64,000 nt of DNA from Providencia rettgeri (GCF_023205015.1 NZ_CP096258.1:2542001-2606000); one strand, 5' to 3'. Shown: positions 1 through 9,200, counted from the first letter of the stretch. Notes: generated by a model not told the origin, from the sequence alone. Numbers and translations are program-made.

Positions 1-468
1 TTAACCCACTTTATGCGTAATTGAATCCCCTATAAAGAACTTCACTTTTATGCTTACGCCGATTTGGATTAAGGCTTAAGAACTGGTATTATTTAGTGGT
101 CTATCTAAGCAATAGACGCCTTATAACAATAACTATAAATATACATTTCCATTAGATACCCCTGCTTGCAGGGGCTTTTTTTGCTAAACAATGATATATA
201 ATGAAAAAAGTCATTGCCAACCTCATAGCCCAGTCCCATCTTTTTGAGCACACTGAGAATTCCTTAACTAAACGTCTAGTCAGCTTAAGCAGATTATCAA
301 TACTTTATTAGTTGGTTCATTAAACTATCAATAAAGGATAGCATCATATTTACGCTATTACACAATGGGTTATACTAATATAGCGTTTGCACTTCTCATT
401 AAATTTGAACCGATGAGTAAAGTACACTCTGAAAATTTAAGATATCTATTTATAACTCGGGAAAATAA
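1..468. other. Gene-free left edge before the phzF-like gene
   Basis: No convincing coding region was seen. The stretch contains one clear intrinsic terminator at 159-184, so the first 150 bases are probably the 3' end of a transcript whose gene lies left of the window. An open frame starting near 365 overlaps the real phzF-like gene in another frame and has no family features, so I do not call it. The rest, up to 468, is AT-rich and should hold the promoter of the phzF-like gene; no operator is recognisable. Confidence 0.6.
159..184 (+). terminator. Rho-independent terminator of an upstream gene outside the window
   Basis: A six-base-pair GC-rich stem (CCCCTG at 159-164, CAGGGG at 169-174) with a four-base loop is followed by C and eight T. 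This is a textbook rightward terminator. Confidence 0.85.
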
Positions 469-1355
469 ATGCAAACTAAAAATACCGGCTCAATTGAGCA
501 AGATATTCTGGTGTATCTTGTCAATTCTTTCACACAAAATAACACTGGAGGTAACCCTGCGGGTGTCGTTCTAAATCCGCCAGCACTCAGCACTTCACAA
601 AAAATTGCTATTGCACAACAAGTCGGTTTTTCAGAAACAGCGTTTGTCTATAATAGTGAAGACACTGATTTTGAAGTGGATTTTTATACCGCTGAAGGTG
701 AAGTCGATTTTTGTGGTCATGCAACATTAGCGGTGTTTTTCACTTTAGCTTCACTTAAGCTAATTTCTTCTGGGTGTTACACCCAAAAAACCAAAGCCGG
801 TGTTTTAAGTGTGTCTGTTAGCCCAAACAATATCGTTATGGATCAAGCGCTACCAACCTTACGAACTGGGCCTAATATCAATGAAGTTGCAGCAGCCCTT
901 GGCATAACTCGTGAAATGATTACTGAAACAGGCCTACCTATCATGATAGTTTCAACTGGGTTACCTGACATCATTATTCCAGTTAATACCGGCTATTTAG
1001 ATTTACTGCAGCCTAATTATGAAGCAATAACGAGAATCAGCAAAGAATCAAATGCTATCGGTTTCATGTATTTGAGTTAAGTGAAGATCCTTCAATCACA
1101 GCACATTGTCGAAATTTTGCACCGCTCTATGGGATCAATGAAGAATCAGCAACTGGCAGCGCTAGTGGAGCACTTGGCTGCTATTTGGTCAATTATATCT
1201 TACCGAACGAAACGCAATTTCTATTTGAGCAAGGTCGTGCAATGGGATGCTCCTCCTTGATTCATGTCACTATTCATTCACAAGCAAAAAATATTACTCA
1301 AGTGAAAGTTGGCGGCCAAGCAGCCATGACCGATACGCAAATAATACATATTTAA
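469..1355 (+). pseudogene. PhzF-family isomerase, interrupted by a one-base frameshift
   Basis: The first frame (469-1080, 203 aa) carries PhzF-family landmarks: the N-terminal FTQNNTGGNPAGVV segment, GFSETAFV with the conserved Glu, and the VDFCGHATLA motif. It stops early at 1078-1080. Shifting frame at about 1062-1065 restores the rest, including the EESATGSASGALG motif near the C-terminus, and runs to a stop at 1353-1355. The expected reading there has one more T (ggttttcat instead of ggtttcat). Together the two parts give about 295 codons, normal for PhzF/YddE-like proteins. The break may be a real inactivating deletion in a T run or a sequencing error. An intact protein would be a dimeric cofactor-free epimerase/isomerase of unknown substrate. 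It stands alone, with no phenazine genes nearby. Confidence 0.85.
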
Positions 1356-1495
1356 CAAAAAATAAGGCTCAAAAATGCAAGGCAGTGGCCATCTTTTAAT
1401 GCCATTTATTCGGTTATTTATCATCACTAGAAAGCTTAGCTAGCTAATATAGAAACTTTTCCCATGGATGGGAAAATCTAGCATATAATAAATAA

Positions 1496-1852
1496 TTATG
1501 CCGTTAACCTATAACTATCTTCAATTAACTCCTTAATTTCATCCTCTGTAAGGCTCCCTGGTAGCTTTATCGTAATCCAATGCTCTTTATTCATATGATA
1601 AGCCGGATAAATATCATCCTTTAATCTCAATGAACCAATGAGTTCCGGTGGAGCTTTAAGGTTAACAATATTAACTATCTCTTCATTCTTATTTGCATCT
1701 AATTTACGAGATGAAATACGCATAATAACTGCAAACCATTTTGCATTATTTTTTCGCCTAAAAACAAGATAATCAGGGTACTTTGCCCACGGGCTCTCAG
1801 GATCAACACCATAATTATTCTGAATATAATCAATCAGTTCACTGCGGTTCAT
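1496..1852 (-). CDS. MmcQ/YjbR family DNA-binding-fold protein
   Basis: A small protein of about 118 aa. The order of features matches the MmcQ/YjbR (DUF419, CyaY-like fold) family: an N-terminal MNRSELIDYI helix, a central basic strand pair (VFRRKNNAKWFAVIM), the LKAPPELIGSL segment and the C-terminal signature YHMNKEHWITIKL followed by a short acidic helix. I start at the ATG at 1852 because family members begin there; an in-frame TTG six codons upstream is possible but less likely. The biochemical role is not established. It is a monocistronic gene convergent with the broken phzF-like gene. Confidence 0.85.
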   Translation of the reverse strand: MNRSELIDYIQNNYGVDPESPWAKYPDYLVFRRKNNAKWFAVIMRISSRKLDANKNEEIVNIVNLKAPPELIGSLRLKDDIYPAYHMNKEHWITIKLPGSLTEDEIKELIEDSYRLTA

Positions 1853-2083
1853 TCGATCATCCCATTTCAATAATAAACTTCAGTAATATCACCTAACCTC
1901 ATTATTATATGCCGTCTCATCGACTCTGTAACTTTTCTTTTGCTAAAACTTTACTAGGTTTTAAGAGCCAAGCGATGACTGATAAATATCATGATGATCG
2001 AGGGAAGAATTGGCAGGTTCAGGTTATAGTTATAAAATAACGATTGCGTTGTAGAAGAGTTCTGCAGAAGAATTTTTCTAGGC

Positions 2084-2114
2084 AATAAAAAACGGGAACT
2101 ATTAAGTCCCCGCT
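2084..2114 (-). terminator. Terminator of icd
   Basis: Read on the minus strand, a GGGGAC/GTTCCC stem (one G-U pair) with a six-base loop is followed by a T run. It lies about 25 bases past the icd stop codon. Confidence 0.8.
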
Positions 2115-2136
2115 GTTAATTACACCACGTAATAAA

Positions 2137-3390
2137 TTACATGTGTTTAATGATTGCGTCACCGAATTCGCTACATTTCAGTAACTTAGCGCCTTCTAAT
2201 TGACGTTCGAAGTCATAGGTTACAGTCTTAGCTTCGATTGCGCCTTCCATACCTTTAACGATTAGGTCAGCCGCTTCAGTCCAGCCCATATGGCGCAGCA
2301 TCATCTCAGCAGAAAGAATGATAGAGCCTGGGTTTACCTTGTCTTGGCCTGCATATTTTGGTGCAGTACCGTGCGTTGCTTCGAATAATGCACACTCAGA
2401 ACCAATATTCGCACCTGGAGCAATACCGATACCACCAACTTGTGCTGCTAATGCATCAGAAATGTAGTCACCATTTAGGTTCATACACGCGATAACATCG
2501 TATTCAGCTGGGCGCAGCAGGATTTGTTGTAAGAAAGCATCTGCAATAACATCTTTAACAATGATATCTTTGCCCGTTTTAGGGTTTTTAATTTTAACCC
2601 ATGGGCCGCCATCTAATAATTCACCGCCGAATTCCTCTTGTGCTAATTGGTATCCCCAATCTTTAAATGCACCTTCAGTGAATTTCATAATGTTACCTTT
2701 ATGAACTAAAGTCACTGAATCACGGCCGTTATCAATAGCATATTCAATTGCTGCGCGAACTAAACGCTTTGTCCCTTCTTCTGAGCAAGGCTTAATACCA
2801 ATACCACAATCTTGTGGGAAACGGATTTTAGTCACACCCATTTCATCTTTCAGGAATTTAATCACTTTATCAGCTTCTGCACTGCCGGCTTTCCACTCAA
2901 TACCCGCATAGATATCTTCAGAGTTTTCACGGAAAATAACCATATCAGTCAGTTCAGGTTGTTTAACTGGGCTTGGAGTGCCTTTGTAGTAGCGAACAGG
3001 ACGTAAACAGATATACAAGTCAAGTTGTTGACGCAGTGCAACGTTCAAAGAACGGATACCACCACCAACAGGCGTTGTTAAAGGGCCTTTAATTGAAACG
3101 CGGTAATCACGGATTAAATCGAGAGTTTCTTCTGGTAACCAAACATCTTTACCATAAATTTGTGTAGATTTTTCACCGGTGTAAACTTCCATCCATGAAA
3201 TTTTGCGCTCACCGTTGTAGGCTTTTTTAACTGCCGCATCAACCACTTTTAACATTGCTGGTGTAACATCGATACCAATGCCGTCACCTTCGATATAAGG
3301 GATAATTGGGTTGTTCGGAACGTTTAGTTTGCCTTTTGCATCAATGGTAATTTTAGCGCCTTCTGCCGGAACTACTACTTTGCTTTCCAT
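2137..3390 (-). CDS. icd: NADP-dependent isocitrate dehydrogenase
   Basis: This 417-aa TCA-cycle enzyme oxidatively decarboxylates isocitrate to 2-oxoglutarate with NADP+. Its length is close to the 416 aa of E. coli Icd. Visible landmarks are the GGGIRSLNVALRQ loop containing the Ser that AceK phosphorylates in enterics, the FRENSEDIYAG substrate segment, the NLNGDYISDALAA metal-binding helix with its Asp residues, and the ATHGTAPKYAGQ nucleotide site. The gene is divergent from rluE, as in E. coli, across a 526-base spacer. A candidate ArcA box lies in that spacer. Nothing is missing or unusual. Confidence 0.98.
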   Translation of the reverse strand: MESKVVVPAEGAKITIDAKGKLNVPNNPIIPYIEGDGIGIDVTPAMLKVVDAAVKKAYNGERKISWMEVYTGEKSTQIYGKDVWLPEETLDLIRDYRVSIKGPLTTPVGGGIRSLNVALRQQLDLYICLRPVRYYKGTPSPVKQPELTDMVIFRENSEDIYAGIEWKAGSAEADKVIKFLKDEMGVTKIRFPQDCGIGIKPCSEEGTKRLVRAAIEYAIDNGRDSVTLVHKGNIMKFTEGAFKDWGYQLAQEEFGGELLDGGPWVKIKNPKTGKDIIVKDVIADAFLQQILLRPAEYDVIACMNLNGDYISDALAAQVGGIGIAPGANIGSECALFEATHGTAPKYAGQDKVNPGSIILSAEMMLRHMGWTEAADLIVKGMEGAIEAKTVTYDFERQLEGAKLLKCSEFGDAIIKHM

Positions 3391-3916
3391 TAACCTCTCC
3401 TTTCACTTGCGTATTTTGCTTGTTAATTTTTTGTAAGAGACGTGTCAATACTACTTCAATCTGCGTCGAACGCCAATGATTACTCATCTAAGCTTCAATG
3501 CCGATCGCATTTAACGTACTGTTTTATCTTGTAAGTTAATCGACTAACTCTTTATAAACACTTTTAAATCAATAAATTAATTTAAGTATTCTATTATTGA
3601 AAATAAATCAAACCGCGATGAAAAGTTGTCAAAGGCTCATTTGAGCGAGTGACTTGATTTTGATTAAAGTACTTCCCTACAAAAAATAATACTAGCAAGT
3701 TAACTCAAATTAAAAATACGTTTTGCTCACACTATCGCCATCCAAACAAACTCATATGTACTTATTTTTAAATGGAAAATTATTTTTATTAATTTAAATG
3801 TTTTTAAAGTTGTTAATTAAATATTACATCGCCATAAAAAATACGTCCTAGGATCCAACCGTTAAATCTCCTACACTATATGCGGTAAATAACCACAAAT
3901 TATAAATTCTTATTGA
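3391..3916. other. icd/rluE divergent intergenic region
   Basis: A 526-base AT-rich spacer that must carry both promoters. The only recognisable operator is the ArcA-like site at 3812-3826. No short ORF with family features was seen. Confidence 0.6.
3812..3826 (+). promoter_or_regulatory. Candidate ArcA-P box
   Basis: GTTAATTAAATATTA matches the ArcA consensus GTTAATTAAATGTTA at 14 of 15 positions. ArcA represses icd in E. coli, but here the site is about 420 bases from the icd start and 90 bases from rluE. The sequence match is direct; the target assignment is inference. Confidence 0.5.
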
Positions 3917-4573
3917 ATGGCCATGAACAGACCGAACTCGAAATCCGTTTTGAAGAAAAACCGTTACTCACCGAACCCTACCGCTTTAAAACATAAAGCT
4001 AAACGGGTTTCCGTTAGTTCGCAAACATCAACTAAAATCATTTTATTTAACAAACCCTTTGATGTTTTACCTCAATTTACTGATGAACAAGGCCGCGATA
4101 CATTAAAAAAATATATTCCAATCACCGATGTATACGCAGCAGGACGCCTTGATAGGGACAGTGAGGGGCTTTTAATTTTAACTAATGATGGAAAGCTACA
4201 GGCGCGTTTAACACAACCACAGAAAAAAACAGGGAAAATATACTATGCTCAAGTAGAAGGGATCCCTGATGAAGACGCATTGCTAAAATTTCGGCAAGGG
4301 CTGGTGTTAAATGATGGTCCAACGCTCCCCGCAGGCATCGAGTTAGTTGGCGAACCAGAATGGTTATGGCCAAGAACCCCACCTATACGGGAACGCAAAA
4401 ATATCCCGACCAGTTGGTTAAAAATCACCTTATATGAAGGACGTAATCGGCAAGTTCGTCGTATGACGGCAAATATAGGTTTTCCCACACTTAGGCTAAT
4501 TCGCTATCAAATTGGTGAATTTAATTTGGGAAATCTTTCAGTTGGCGAATGGAAGGAGGTAACTGTTGTTTAA
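3917..4573 (+). CDS. rluE: 23S rRNA pseudouridine(2457) synthase
   Basis: This 218-aa protein of the RsuA/RluB/E/F family converts a uridine of 23S rRNA to pseudouridine. The catalytic motif GRLDRDSEGLL (nucleophilic Asp of RLD) is at about residues 76-86. The C-terminal EGRNRQVRRM RNA-binding motif is present. A basic Lys/Arg-rich N-terminal tail of about 35 residues precedes the catalytic domain, and there is no S4 domain, as expected for RluE. The start at 3917 is followed by a second ATG two codons later; either could be used. Its end overlaps the nudJ start by eight bases, as in the E. coli rluE-nudJ-mnmA order. Confidence 0.95.
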   Translation: MAMNRPNSKSVLKKNRYSPNPTALKHKAKRVSVSSQTSTKIILFNKPFDVLPQFTDEQGRDTLKKYIPITDVYAAGRLDRDSEGLLILTNDGKLQARLTQPQKKTGKIYYAQVEGIPDEDALLKFRQGLVLNDGPTLPAGIELVGEPEWLWPRTPPIRERKNIPTSWLKITLYEGRNRQVRRMTANIGFPTLRLIRYQIGEFNLGNLSVGEWKEVTVV

Positions 4574-5015
4574 ACCCAATGTGACTGTAGCAACTGTCGT
4601 ACACGCTCAAGGCAAGTTTTTAGTGGTAGAAGAGTGGATAAATAACAACCCCACGTGGAATCAACCTGCTGGGCATTTAGAAGCGAATGAGACTATTTTA
4701 CAGGCCGCTGAACGTGAGTTACTAGAAGAAACGGGAATAAAAGCCACACCAACGCAATTAATTAAAATTCACCAATGGATTGCCCCAGATAAAACCCAGT
4801 TTATCCGCTTTTTGTTCGCCGTAGAACTTGGCTCCCTTTGTGAAACACAGCCACAAGACAGTGATATTAGCAAATGTCACTGGCTAACAGCCGAAGAAAT
4901 TTTACATAGCAACTGCTTGCGGTCGCCATTAGTAGCTGAAAGTTTGCGCTGTTTTCTCACAGGAAAGCATTATCCTTTAGATATCTTAACGGCTTACGGT
5001 GACCATTACCTTTAA
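4566..5015 (+). CDS. nudJ: Nudix phosphatase NudJ
   Basis: A 149-aa Nudix hydrolase. The Nudix box is complete: GHLEANET, then AERELLEETGI, following the GX5EX7REUXEEXGU pattern at about residues 38-60. NudJ enzymes remove phosphates from HMP-PP and nucleoside di- and triphosphates. The start is a TTG at 4566, chosen because a strong AAGGAGG Shine-Dalgarno at 4553-4559 sits six bases before it and because no ATG exists before the conserved strand. The start overlaps the rluE stop, suggesting translational coupling. The C-terminal region (LRSPLVAESLRCFL) also matches the NudJ type. Confidence 0.94.
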   Translation: MFKPNVTVATVVHAQGKFLVVEEWINNNPTWNQPAGHLEANETILQAAERELLEETGIKATPTQLIKIHQWIAPDKTQFIRFLFAVELGSLCETQPQDSDISKCHWLTAEEILHSNCLRSPLVAESLRCFLTGKHYPLDILTAYGDHYL

Positions 5016-5027
5016 CCCCTTAACGTC

Positions 5028-5052
5028 TGCTTGGTGAAATCTTCACCAAGCA
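5028..5052. repeat. Perfect hairpin between nudJ and mnmA
   Basis: An 11-base-pair perfect inverted repeat (TGCTTGGTGAA / TTCACCAAGCA) with a three-base loop lies 12 bases after nudJ. It lacks a strong T run (ataatatt follows), so it may be a weak terminator or an mRNA-stabilising 3' structure. Confidence 0.6.
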
Positions 5053-5136
5053 ATAATATTCCCCTCTAACTCTGGTGTAATGCGGGAACAACATGCTAAA
5101 GTATGGGGCTTGATTTTTCCGCAGTGAGATATTTCC

Positions 5137-6258
5137 ATGTCAAATAATAGTACCATGTCAGATAACAGCCAAAAAAAAGTCATCGTCGGGATGTCCGGTG
5201 GTGTTGACTCCTCTGTATCCGCTTACTTGCTACAGCAACAAGGGTATCAGGTTGCTGGTCTGTTTATGAAGAACTGGGAAGAAGATGACGACACAGAATA
5301 TTGCTCGGCTGCGGCTGATCTTGCCGATGCACAAGCCGTGTGTGACAGACTGGGTATTGAACTTTATACCATTAATTTCGCTGCTGAATACTGGGACAAT
5401 GTTTTCGAACATTTTTTAACTGAATATAAAGCAGGTCGCACACCAAACCCAGATATCCTCTGCAACAAAGAAATCAAGTTTAAAGCGTTCTTAGAATTTG
5501 CTGCTGAAGACTTAGGCGCAGATTACATCGCCACAGGTCACTATGTTCGCCGTCGCGATGTTGACGGGAAAAGCCAGTTATTGCGCGGTTTAGATGGCAA
5601 TAAAGACCAAAGCTATTTTTTATATACATTAAGCCATGAACAGGTTGCTAAAAGTCTGTTCCCTGTTGGCGAACTGGAAAAACCTGAAGTTCGTCGCATC
5701 GCAGAGGAAATTGGCCTGATCACAGCGAAGAAAAAAGACTCTACTGGTATCTGTTTTATTGGCGAGCGTAAATTTCGCGACTTTTTAGGCCGCTACTTAC
5801 CCGCTCAACCCGGCCCTATTGTGACTGTCGATGGCGAAACCATTGGCCAACACGAAGGCTTGATGTACCACACCTTAGGTCAACGTAAAGGTTTAGGTAT
5901 CGGCGGTACAAAAGAGGGGTCAGAAGAACCTTGGTATGTTGTCGATAAAGACGTTGAAAACAACATTCTTATCGTTGCGCAAGGCCATGAACACCCTCGT
6001 TTAATGTCTATTGGGTTAATTGCCCAGCAATTACATTGGGTTGACCGAAAAACAATGACTGAGCCGCTACGTTGCGTCGTAAAAACACGTTATCGCCAAG
6101 CGGATATTCCTTGTACGATTACCCCACTGAGTGATGAGCGCATTGAAGTCGCTTTTGATTATCCAGTTGCGGCTGTCACTCCAGGTCAATCTGCTGTATT
6201 TTATATCGATGAAGTTTGTCTCGGTGGCGGTATTATTGAAGCCCGTATTCAGGAGTAA
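5137..6258 (+). CDS. mnmA: tRNA-specific 2-thiouridylase MnmA
   Basis: A 373-aa enzyme that puts sulfur on U34 of tRNA Lys, Glu and Gln using ATP and persulfide relayed by the Tus proteins. The PP-loop GMSGGVDSSVSA is near the N-terminus. The two catalytic Cys are in PDILCNKE (C109) and STGICFIGE (C206), spaced 97 residues as in E. coli. The FMKNWEEDD motif is intact. The first ATG is used because GTGAGAT precedes it; the second ATG six codons on has no ribosome binding site. The extra N-terminal residues explain the slight length excess over E. coli (368). It is followed directly by hflD. Confidence 0.97.
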   Translation: MSNNSTMSDNSQKKVIVGMSGGVDSSVSAYLLQQQGYQVAGLFMKNWEEDDDTEYCSAAADLADAQAVCDRLGIELYTINFAAEYWDNVFEHFLTEYKAGRTPNPDILCNKEIKFKAFLEFAAEDLGADYIATGHYVRRRDVDGKSQLLRGLDGNKDQSYFLYTLSHEQVAKSLFPVGELEKPEVRRIAEEIGLITAKKKDSTGICFIGERKFRDFLGRYLPAQPGPIVTVDGETIGQHEGLMYHTLGQRKGLGIGGTKEGSEEPWYVVDKDVENNILIVAQGHEHPRLMSIGLIAQQLHWVDRKTMTEPLRCVVKTRYRQADIPCTITPLSDERIEVAFDYPVAAVTPGQSAVFYIDEVCLGGGIIEARIQE

Positions 6259-6260
6259 AT

Positions 6261-6887
6261 GTGGCAAAAAACTATTATGACATTACGCTTGCCTTAGCGG
6301 GTATCTGCCAAGCAAGCGCAATGGTTCAAAAACTTGCACATGAAGGTGTTTGTCTTGAGAAAGACACGGAAACCATGGTCAATTGCCTCACCAATATGAA
6401 TCCAAAATCCACTTTGGATGTCTTTGGTAATGATACCGCAAATTTAAAAACGGGACTCAGTGCCCTGTTAGGCATGTTAACAGGCGGCAACAGTGGTTTA
6501 TCCGCTGAAATGACACGCTATATGTTAAGTATTATGGCACTCGAGCGTCGTCTCAATAAAAACCAAGAAGCGATGAACCAACTCGGCCAACGTATTGAGC
6601 AATTCGAACGCCAAGCTGATTATTTTGAGCCTCTTTCTGAAGGTGTATTTAACGCGCTTGCGGGTATTTACGTAGACGTAGTTAGCCCTGCGGGACCTCG
6701 AATTCAAGTCACGGGCTCCCCTGATATTCTAAAGAATACGTTAGTTCAAGCAAAAGTTAGAGCCACTTTACTCGCAGGTATTCGCTGTGCGGTGCTTTGG
6801 CAACAAGTTGGCGGAAGTCGTATTCAACTCATGTTCTCTCGCAATCGTCTGGCTAATCAGGCGAAAGATATTTTGTCTCACCTTTAA
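6261..6887 (+). CDS. hflD: High-frequency lysogenization protein HflD
   Basis: A 208-aa, mostly helical membrane-associated protein. The E. coli protein binds phage lambda CII and affects lysogeny; its housekeeping role is unclear. Conserved family segments are the N-terminal AKNYYDITLALAGICQA, the IYVDVVSPAGPRIQVTGSP stretch and the C-terminal QLMFSRNRLANQAKDIL. It begins with GTG, with AGGAG at 6251-6255 and only two bases after the mnmA stop, so it is co-transcribed with mnmA and purB. Confidence 0.95.
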   Translation: MAKNYYDITLALAGICQASAMVQKLAHEGVCLEKDTETMVNCLTNMNPKSTLDVFGNDTANLKTGLSALLGMLTGGNSGLSAEMTRYMLSIMALERRLNKNQEAMNQLGQRIEQFERQADYFEPLSEGVFNALAGIYVDVVSPAGPRIQVTGSPDILKNTLVQAKVRATLLAGIRCAVLWQQVGGSRIQLMFSRNRLANQAKDILSHL

Positions 6888-6904
6888 ATCTGGAGTTGCT
6901 ACCA

Positions 6905-8275
6905 ATGGAATTATCCTCACTGACCGCTGTATCCCCGATTGACGGCCGTTACGGTGATAAAGTCAGCGCTTTACGCACTATTTTTAGTGAGTTTGGTTTA
7001 CTGAAATTTCGCGTGCAAGTTGAAGTCCGCTGGCTACAAAAACTGGCTGCAACCGCTCAAATCAAAGAAGTTCCTTCATTTGATGCTGACGCAATCGCTT
7101 ACTTAGATGAAATTGTCGCGAACTTCGGTGAAAAAGATGCAATGCGCATCAAAGAAATTGAACGCACAACCAACCATGATGTGAAGGCCGTAGAATACTT
7201 CCTAAAAGAAAAAGTGGCAAACATCCCTGCTCTTCATGCCGTTTCTGAATTTATTCACTTCGCTTGTACTTCAGAAGATATCAATAACCTTTCTCATGCA
7301 TTGATGCTGAAAACCGCTCGCGAAGAAGTTTTGCTACCACAATGGCGTCAAATTATTGATAAAATAAAAACAATGGCTCATGAGTACCGCAATTTGCCGT
7401 TACTATCACGTACTCATGGTCAACCTGCCACGCCTTCCACCATTGGTAAAGAGTTTGCCAACGTTGCTTATCGTTTGGAACGCCAATTCCGCCAGCTACA
7501 ACAGATTGAAATTTTAGGTAAAATCAATGGTGCTGTTGGTAACTATAATGCACATATGGTCGCTTACCCTGAAGTGAATTGGCACGAATTTAGCGAAACC
7601 TTCGTTACGTCTTTAGGCATTCAATGGAACCCATTCACCACACAAATTGAACCTCATGACTATATTGCTGAGTTATTTGATTGTGTCGCTCGTTTTAACA
7701 CTATCGTGTTAGATTTCGACCGTGATATTTGGGGCTATATCGCATTAAATCACTTCAAACAAAAAACAATCGCTGGTGAAATTGGCTCTTCCACTATGCC
7801 ACACAAAGTGAACCCGATTGATTTTGAAAACTCTGAAGGTAACTTAGGGTTAGCAAATGCCGTCTTAGGCCATTTAGCAAGTAAACTTCCTGTTTCTCGC
7901 TGGCAGCGTGACTTAACAGACTCGACAGTATTACGTAATCTCGGTGTCGGCTTAGGTTATGCATTGATTGCTTATCAATCAACCATGAAAGGCTTAAATA
8001 AATTAGAAGTTAATGAACAGCATTTACTGGATGAATTAGACCAAAACTGGGAAGTTTTGGCTGAGCCAATTCAAACTGTAATGCGCCGTTATGGCATTGA
8101 AAAACCATACGAAAAACTCAAAGAATTGACCCGCGGCAAACGCGTTACCGCTGAAGGGATGAAACAATTCATTGATAGTTTAGATTTGCCTGAGCATGAA
8201 AAAGCCCGTTTGAAAGAGATGACGCCTGCCAACTACATCGGTTACGCTGTCACTTTTATTGATGAGCTAAAATAA
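6905..8275 (+). CDS. purB: Adenylosuccinate lyase
   Basis: A 456-aa cytosolic enzyme acting twice in purine synthesis: it cleaves SAICAR to AICAR and adenylosuccinate to AMP, releasing fumarate. The fumarase/aspartase signature GSSTMPHKVNP is present, as are SRTHGQPATPSTIGKE with the catalytic His and the TSEDINN segment. I start at the ATG at 6905, nine bases after GGAG at 6892-6895; an in-frame TTG three codons earlier is too close to that site. Sequence and length match E. coli PurB closely. It is the last gene of the rluE-to-purB run and is followed by a terminator. Confidence 0.98.
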   Translation: MELSSLTAVSPIDGRYGDKVSALRTIFSEFGLLKFRVQVEVRWLQKLAATAQIKEVPSFDADAIAYLDEIVANFGEKDAMRIKEIERTTNHDVKAVEYFLKEKVANIPALHAVSEFIHFACTSEDINNLSHALMLKTAREEVLLPQWRQIIDKIKTMAHEYRNLPLLSRTHGQPATPSTIGKEFANVAYRLERQFRQLQQIEILGKINGAVGNYNAHMVAYPEVNWHEFSETFVTSLGIQWNPFTTQIEPHDYIAELFDCVARFNTIVLDFDRDIWGYIALNHFKQKTIAGEIGSSTMPHKVNPIDFENSEGNLGLANAVLGHLASKLPVSRWQRDLTDSTVLRNLGVGLGYALIAYQSTMKGLNKLEVNEQHLLDELDQNWEVLAEPIQTVMRRYGIEKPYEKLKELTRGKRVTAEGMKQFIDSLDLPEHEKARLKEMTPANYIGYAVTFIDELK

Positions 8276-8301
8276 CCTCAAGCTTTTAACTTAATACATT
8301 C

Positions 8302-8336
8302 AAAGTGGGCGGGCTCTATGTCCCCCACTTTTTATT
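8302..8336 (+). terminator. Terminator of purB
   Basis: An AAAGTGGG/CCCACTTT stem is followed by TTTATTT. It separates the purB run from phoPQ. Confidence 0.8.
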
Positions 8337-8407
8337 TACCCTATAGCCCCTGCTTGTTCCCCCCTAAACTGCCTGAAGATAAACAAAGATAAATTATATT
8401 TCCGCTT

Positions 8408-8424
8408 TGTTTGATTTATATTTA
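8408..8424 (+). promoter_or_regulatory. Candidate PhoP box upstream of phoP
   Basis: TGTTTG-ATTTA-TATTTA fits the direct-repeat PhoP consensus (T/G)GTTTA-N5-(T/G)GTTTA with one mismatch per half. It lies about 100 bases before phoP, with a possible -10 (TATTCA) at 8441-8446. This suggests positive autoregulation as in E. coli and Salmonella. Confidence 0.5.
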
Positions 8425-8525
8425 CTTAATCCCTTGTCGTTATTCAGAACTCTTTTTACCATAGCGTATCTAGTGCTACTATTTGCAATAAGTGTAGCTA
8501 TCTTTTTTCAATATGAGGGTTTCCG

Positions 8526-9200
8526 ATGCGTATTCTTATTGTCGAAGACAATGCGTTACTTCGTCACCATTTAACCGTACAGCTTAAAGAGCTTGGTCAT
8601 CAGGTTGACTCCGCTGAAGATGCAAAAGAAGCTGACTACTTTTTACACGAAAGTTGCCCAGATATCGCGGTAGTTGATTTGGGCTTACCTGATGAAGACG
8701 GGCTTTCCATGATAAAACGCTGGCGTGGTGAGCACGTCAATATTCCACTTTTAGTATTGACGGCTCGCGAAAGTTGGCAAGAAAAAGTACAAGCACTAAA
8801 CAGTGGTGCAGATGACTACGTGACGAAACCTTTCCAGCTAGAAGAGCTGGTCGCCCGCATGCAAGCTTTAATGCGCAGACATAGCGGTCTCGCTTCACAA
8901 GTACTCGAATTAGGCAATTTCGTTATTGACCTCTCACGTAAAGAATTTACAGTTAACAGTGAAACCGTCAAATTAACTGCTTTTGAGTACACCATTATTG
9001 AAACACTGCTTCGCAACAATGGGAAAGTGGTTAGCAAAGACTCGTTAATGCGCCAGCTTTATCCAGATGCCGAACTTAGAGAAAGTCATACTATCGATGT
9101 TTTAATGGGCCGATTACGCAAAAAAATTCAACAATTCCATAGTGATGATGTGATTGTCACTGTACGTGGCCAAGGCTATCGTTTTGATGTGAATGGCTAA
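8526..9200 (+). CDS. phoP: Response regulator PhoP
   Basis: A 224-aa OmpR/PhoB-class transcription factor, partner of PhoQ. The receiver domain (1-~118) has the acidic pair ED near residues 7-8, phospho-acceptor Asp51 in VVDLGLPDEDG, the conserved Thr in LTARES and Lys in VTKPFQLEEL. The C-terminal winged helix (about 125-223) ends with GRLRKKIQ and VRGQGYRFD. In enterics it controls Mg2+ transport, lipid A changes and resistance to cationic peptides. Its stop overlaps the phoQ start. Confidence 0.97.
   Translation: MRILIVEDNALLRHHLTVQLKELGHQVDSAEDAKEADYFLHESCPDIAVVDLGLPDEDGLSMIKRWRGEHVNIPLLVLTARESWQEKVQALNSGADDYVTKPFQLEELVARMQALMRRHSGLASQVLELGNFVIDLSRKEFTVNSETVKLTAFEYTIIETLLRNNGKVVSKDSLMRQLYPDAELRESHTIDVLMGRLRKKIQQFHSDDVIVTVRGQGYRFDVNG

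Noticed and set aside
365..574. 69-codon ORF before the phzF-like gene
   Set aside because: Overlaps the true PhzF-family frame, has no ribosome binding site of note and no recognisable domain.
1457..1476. Inverted repeat TTTTCCCAT/ATGGGAAAA as a terminator
   Set aside because: The two-base loop and absence of a T run on either strand make termination unlikely; it may be chance in AT-rich DNA.
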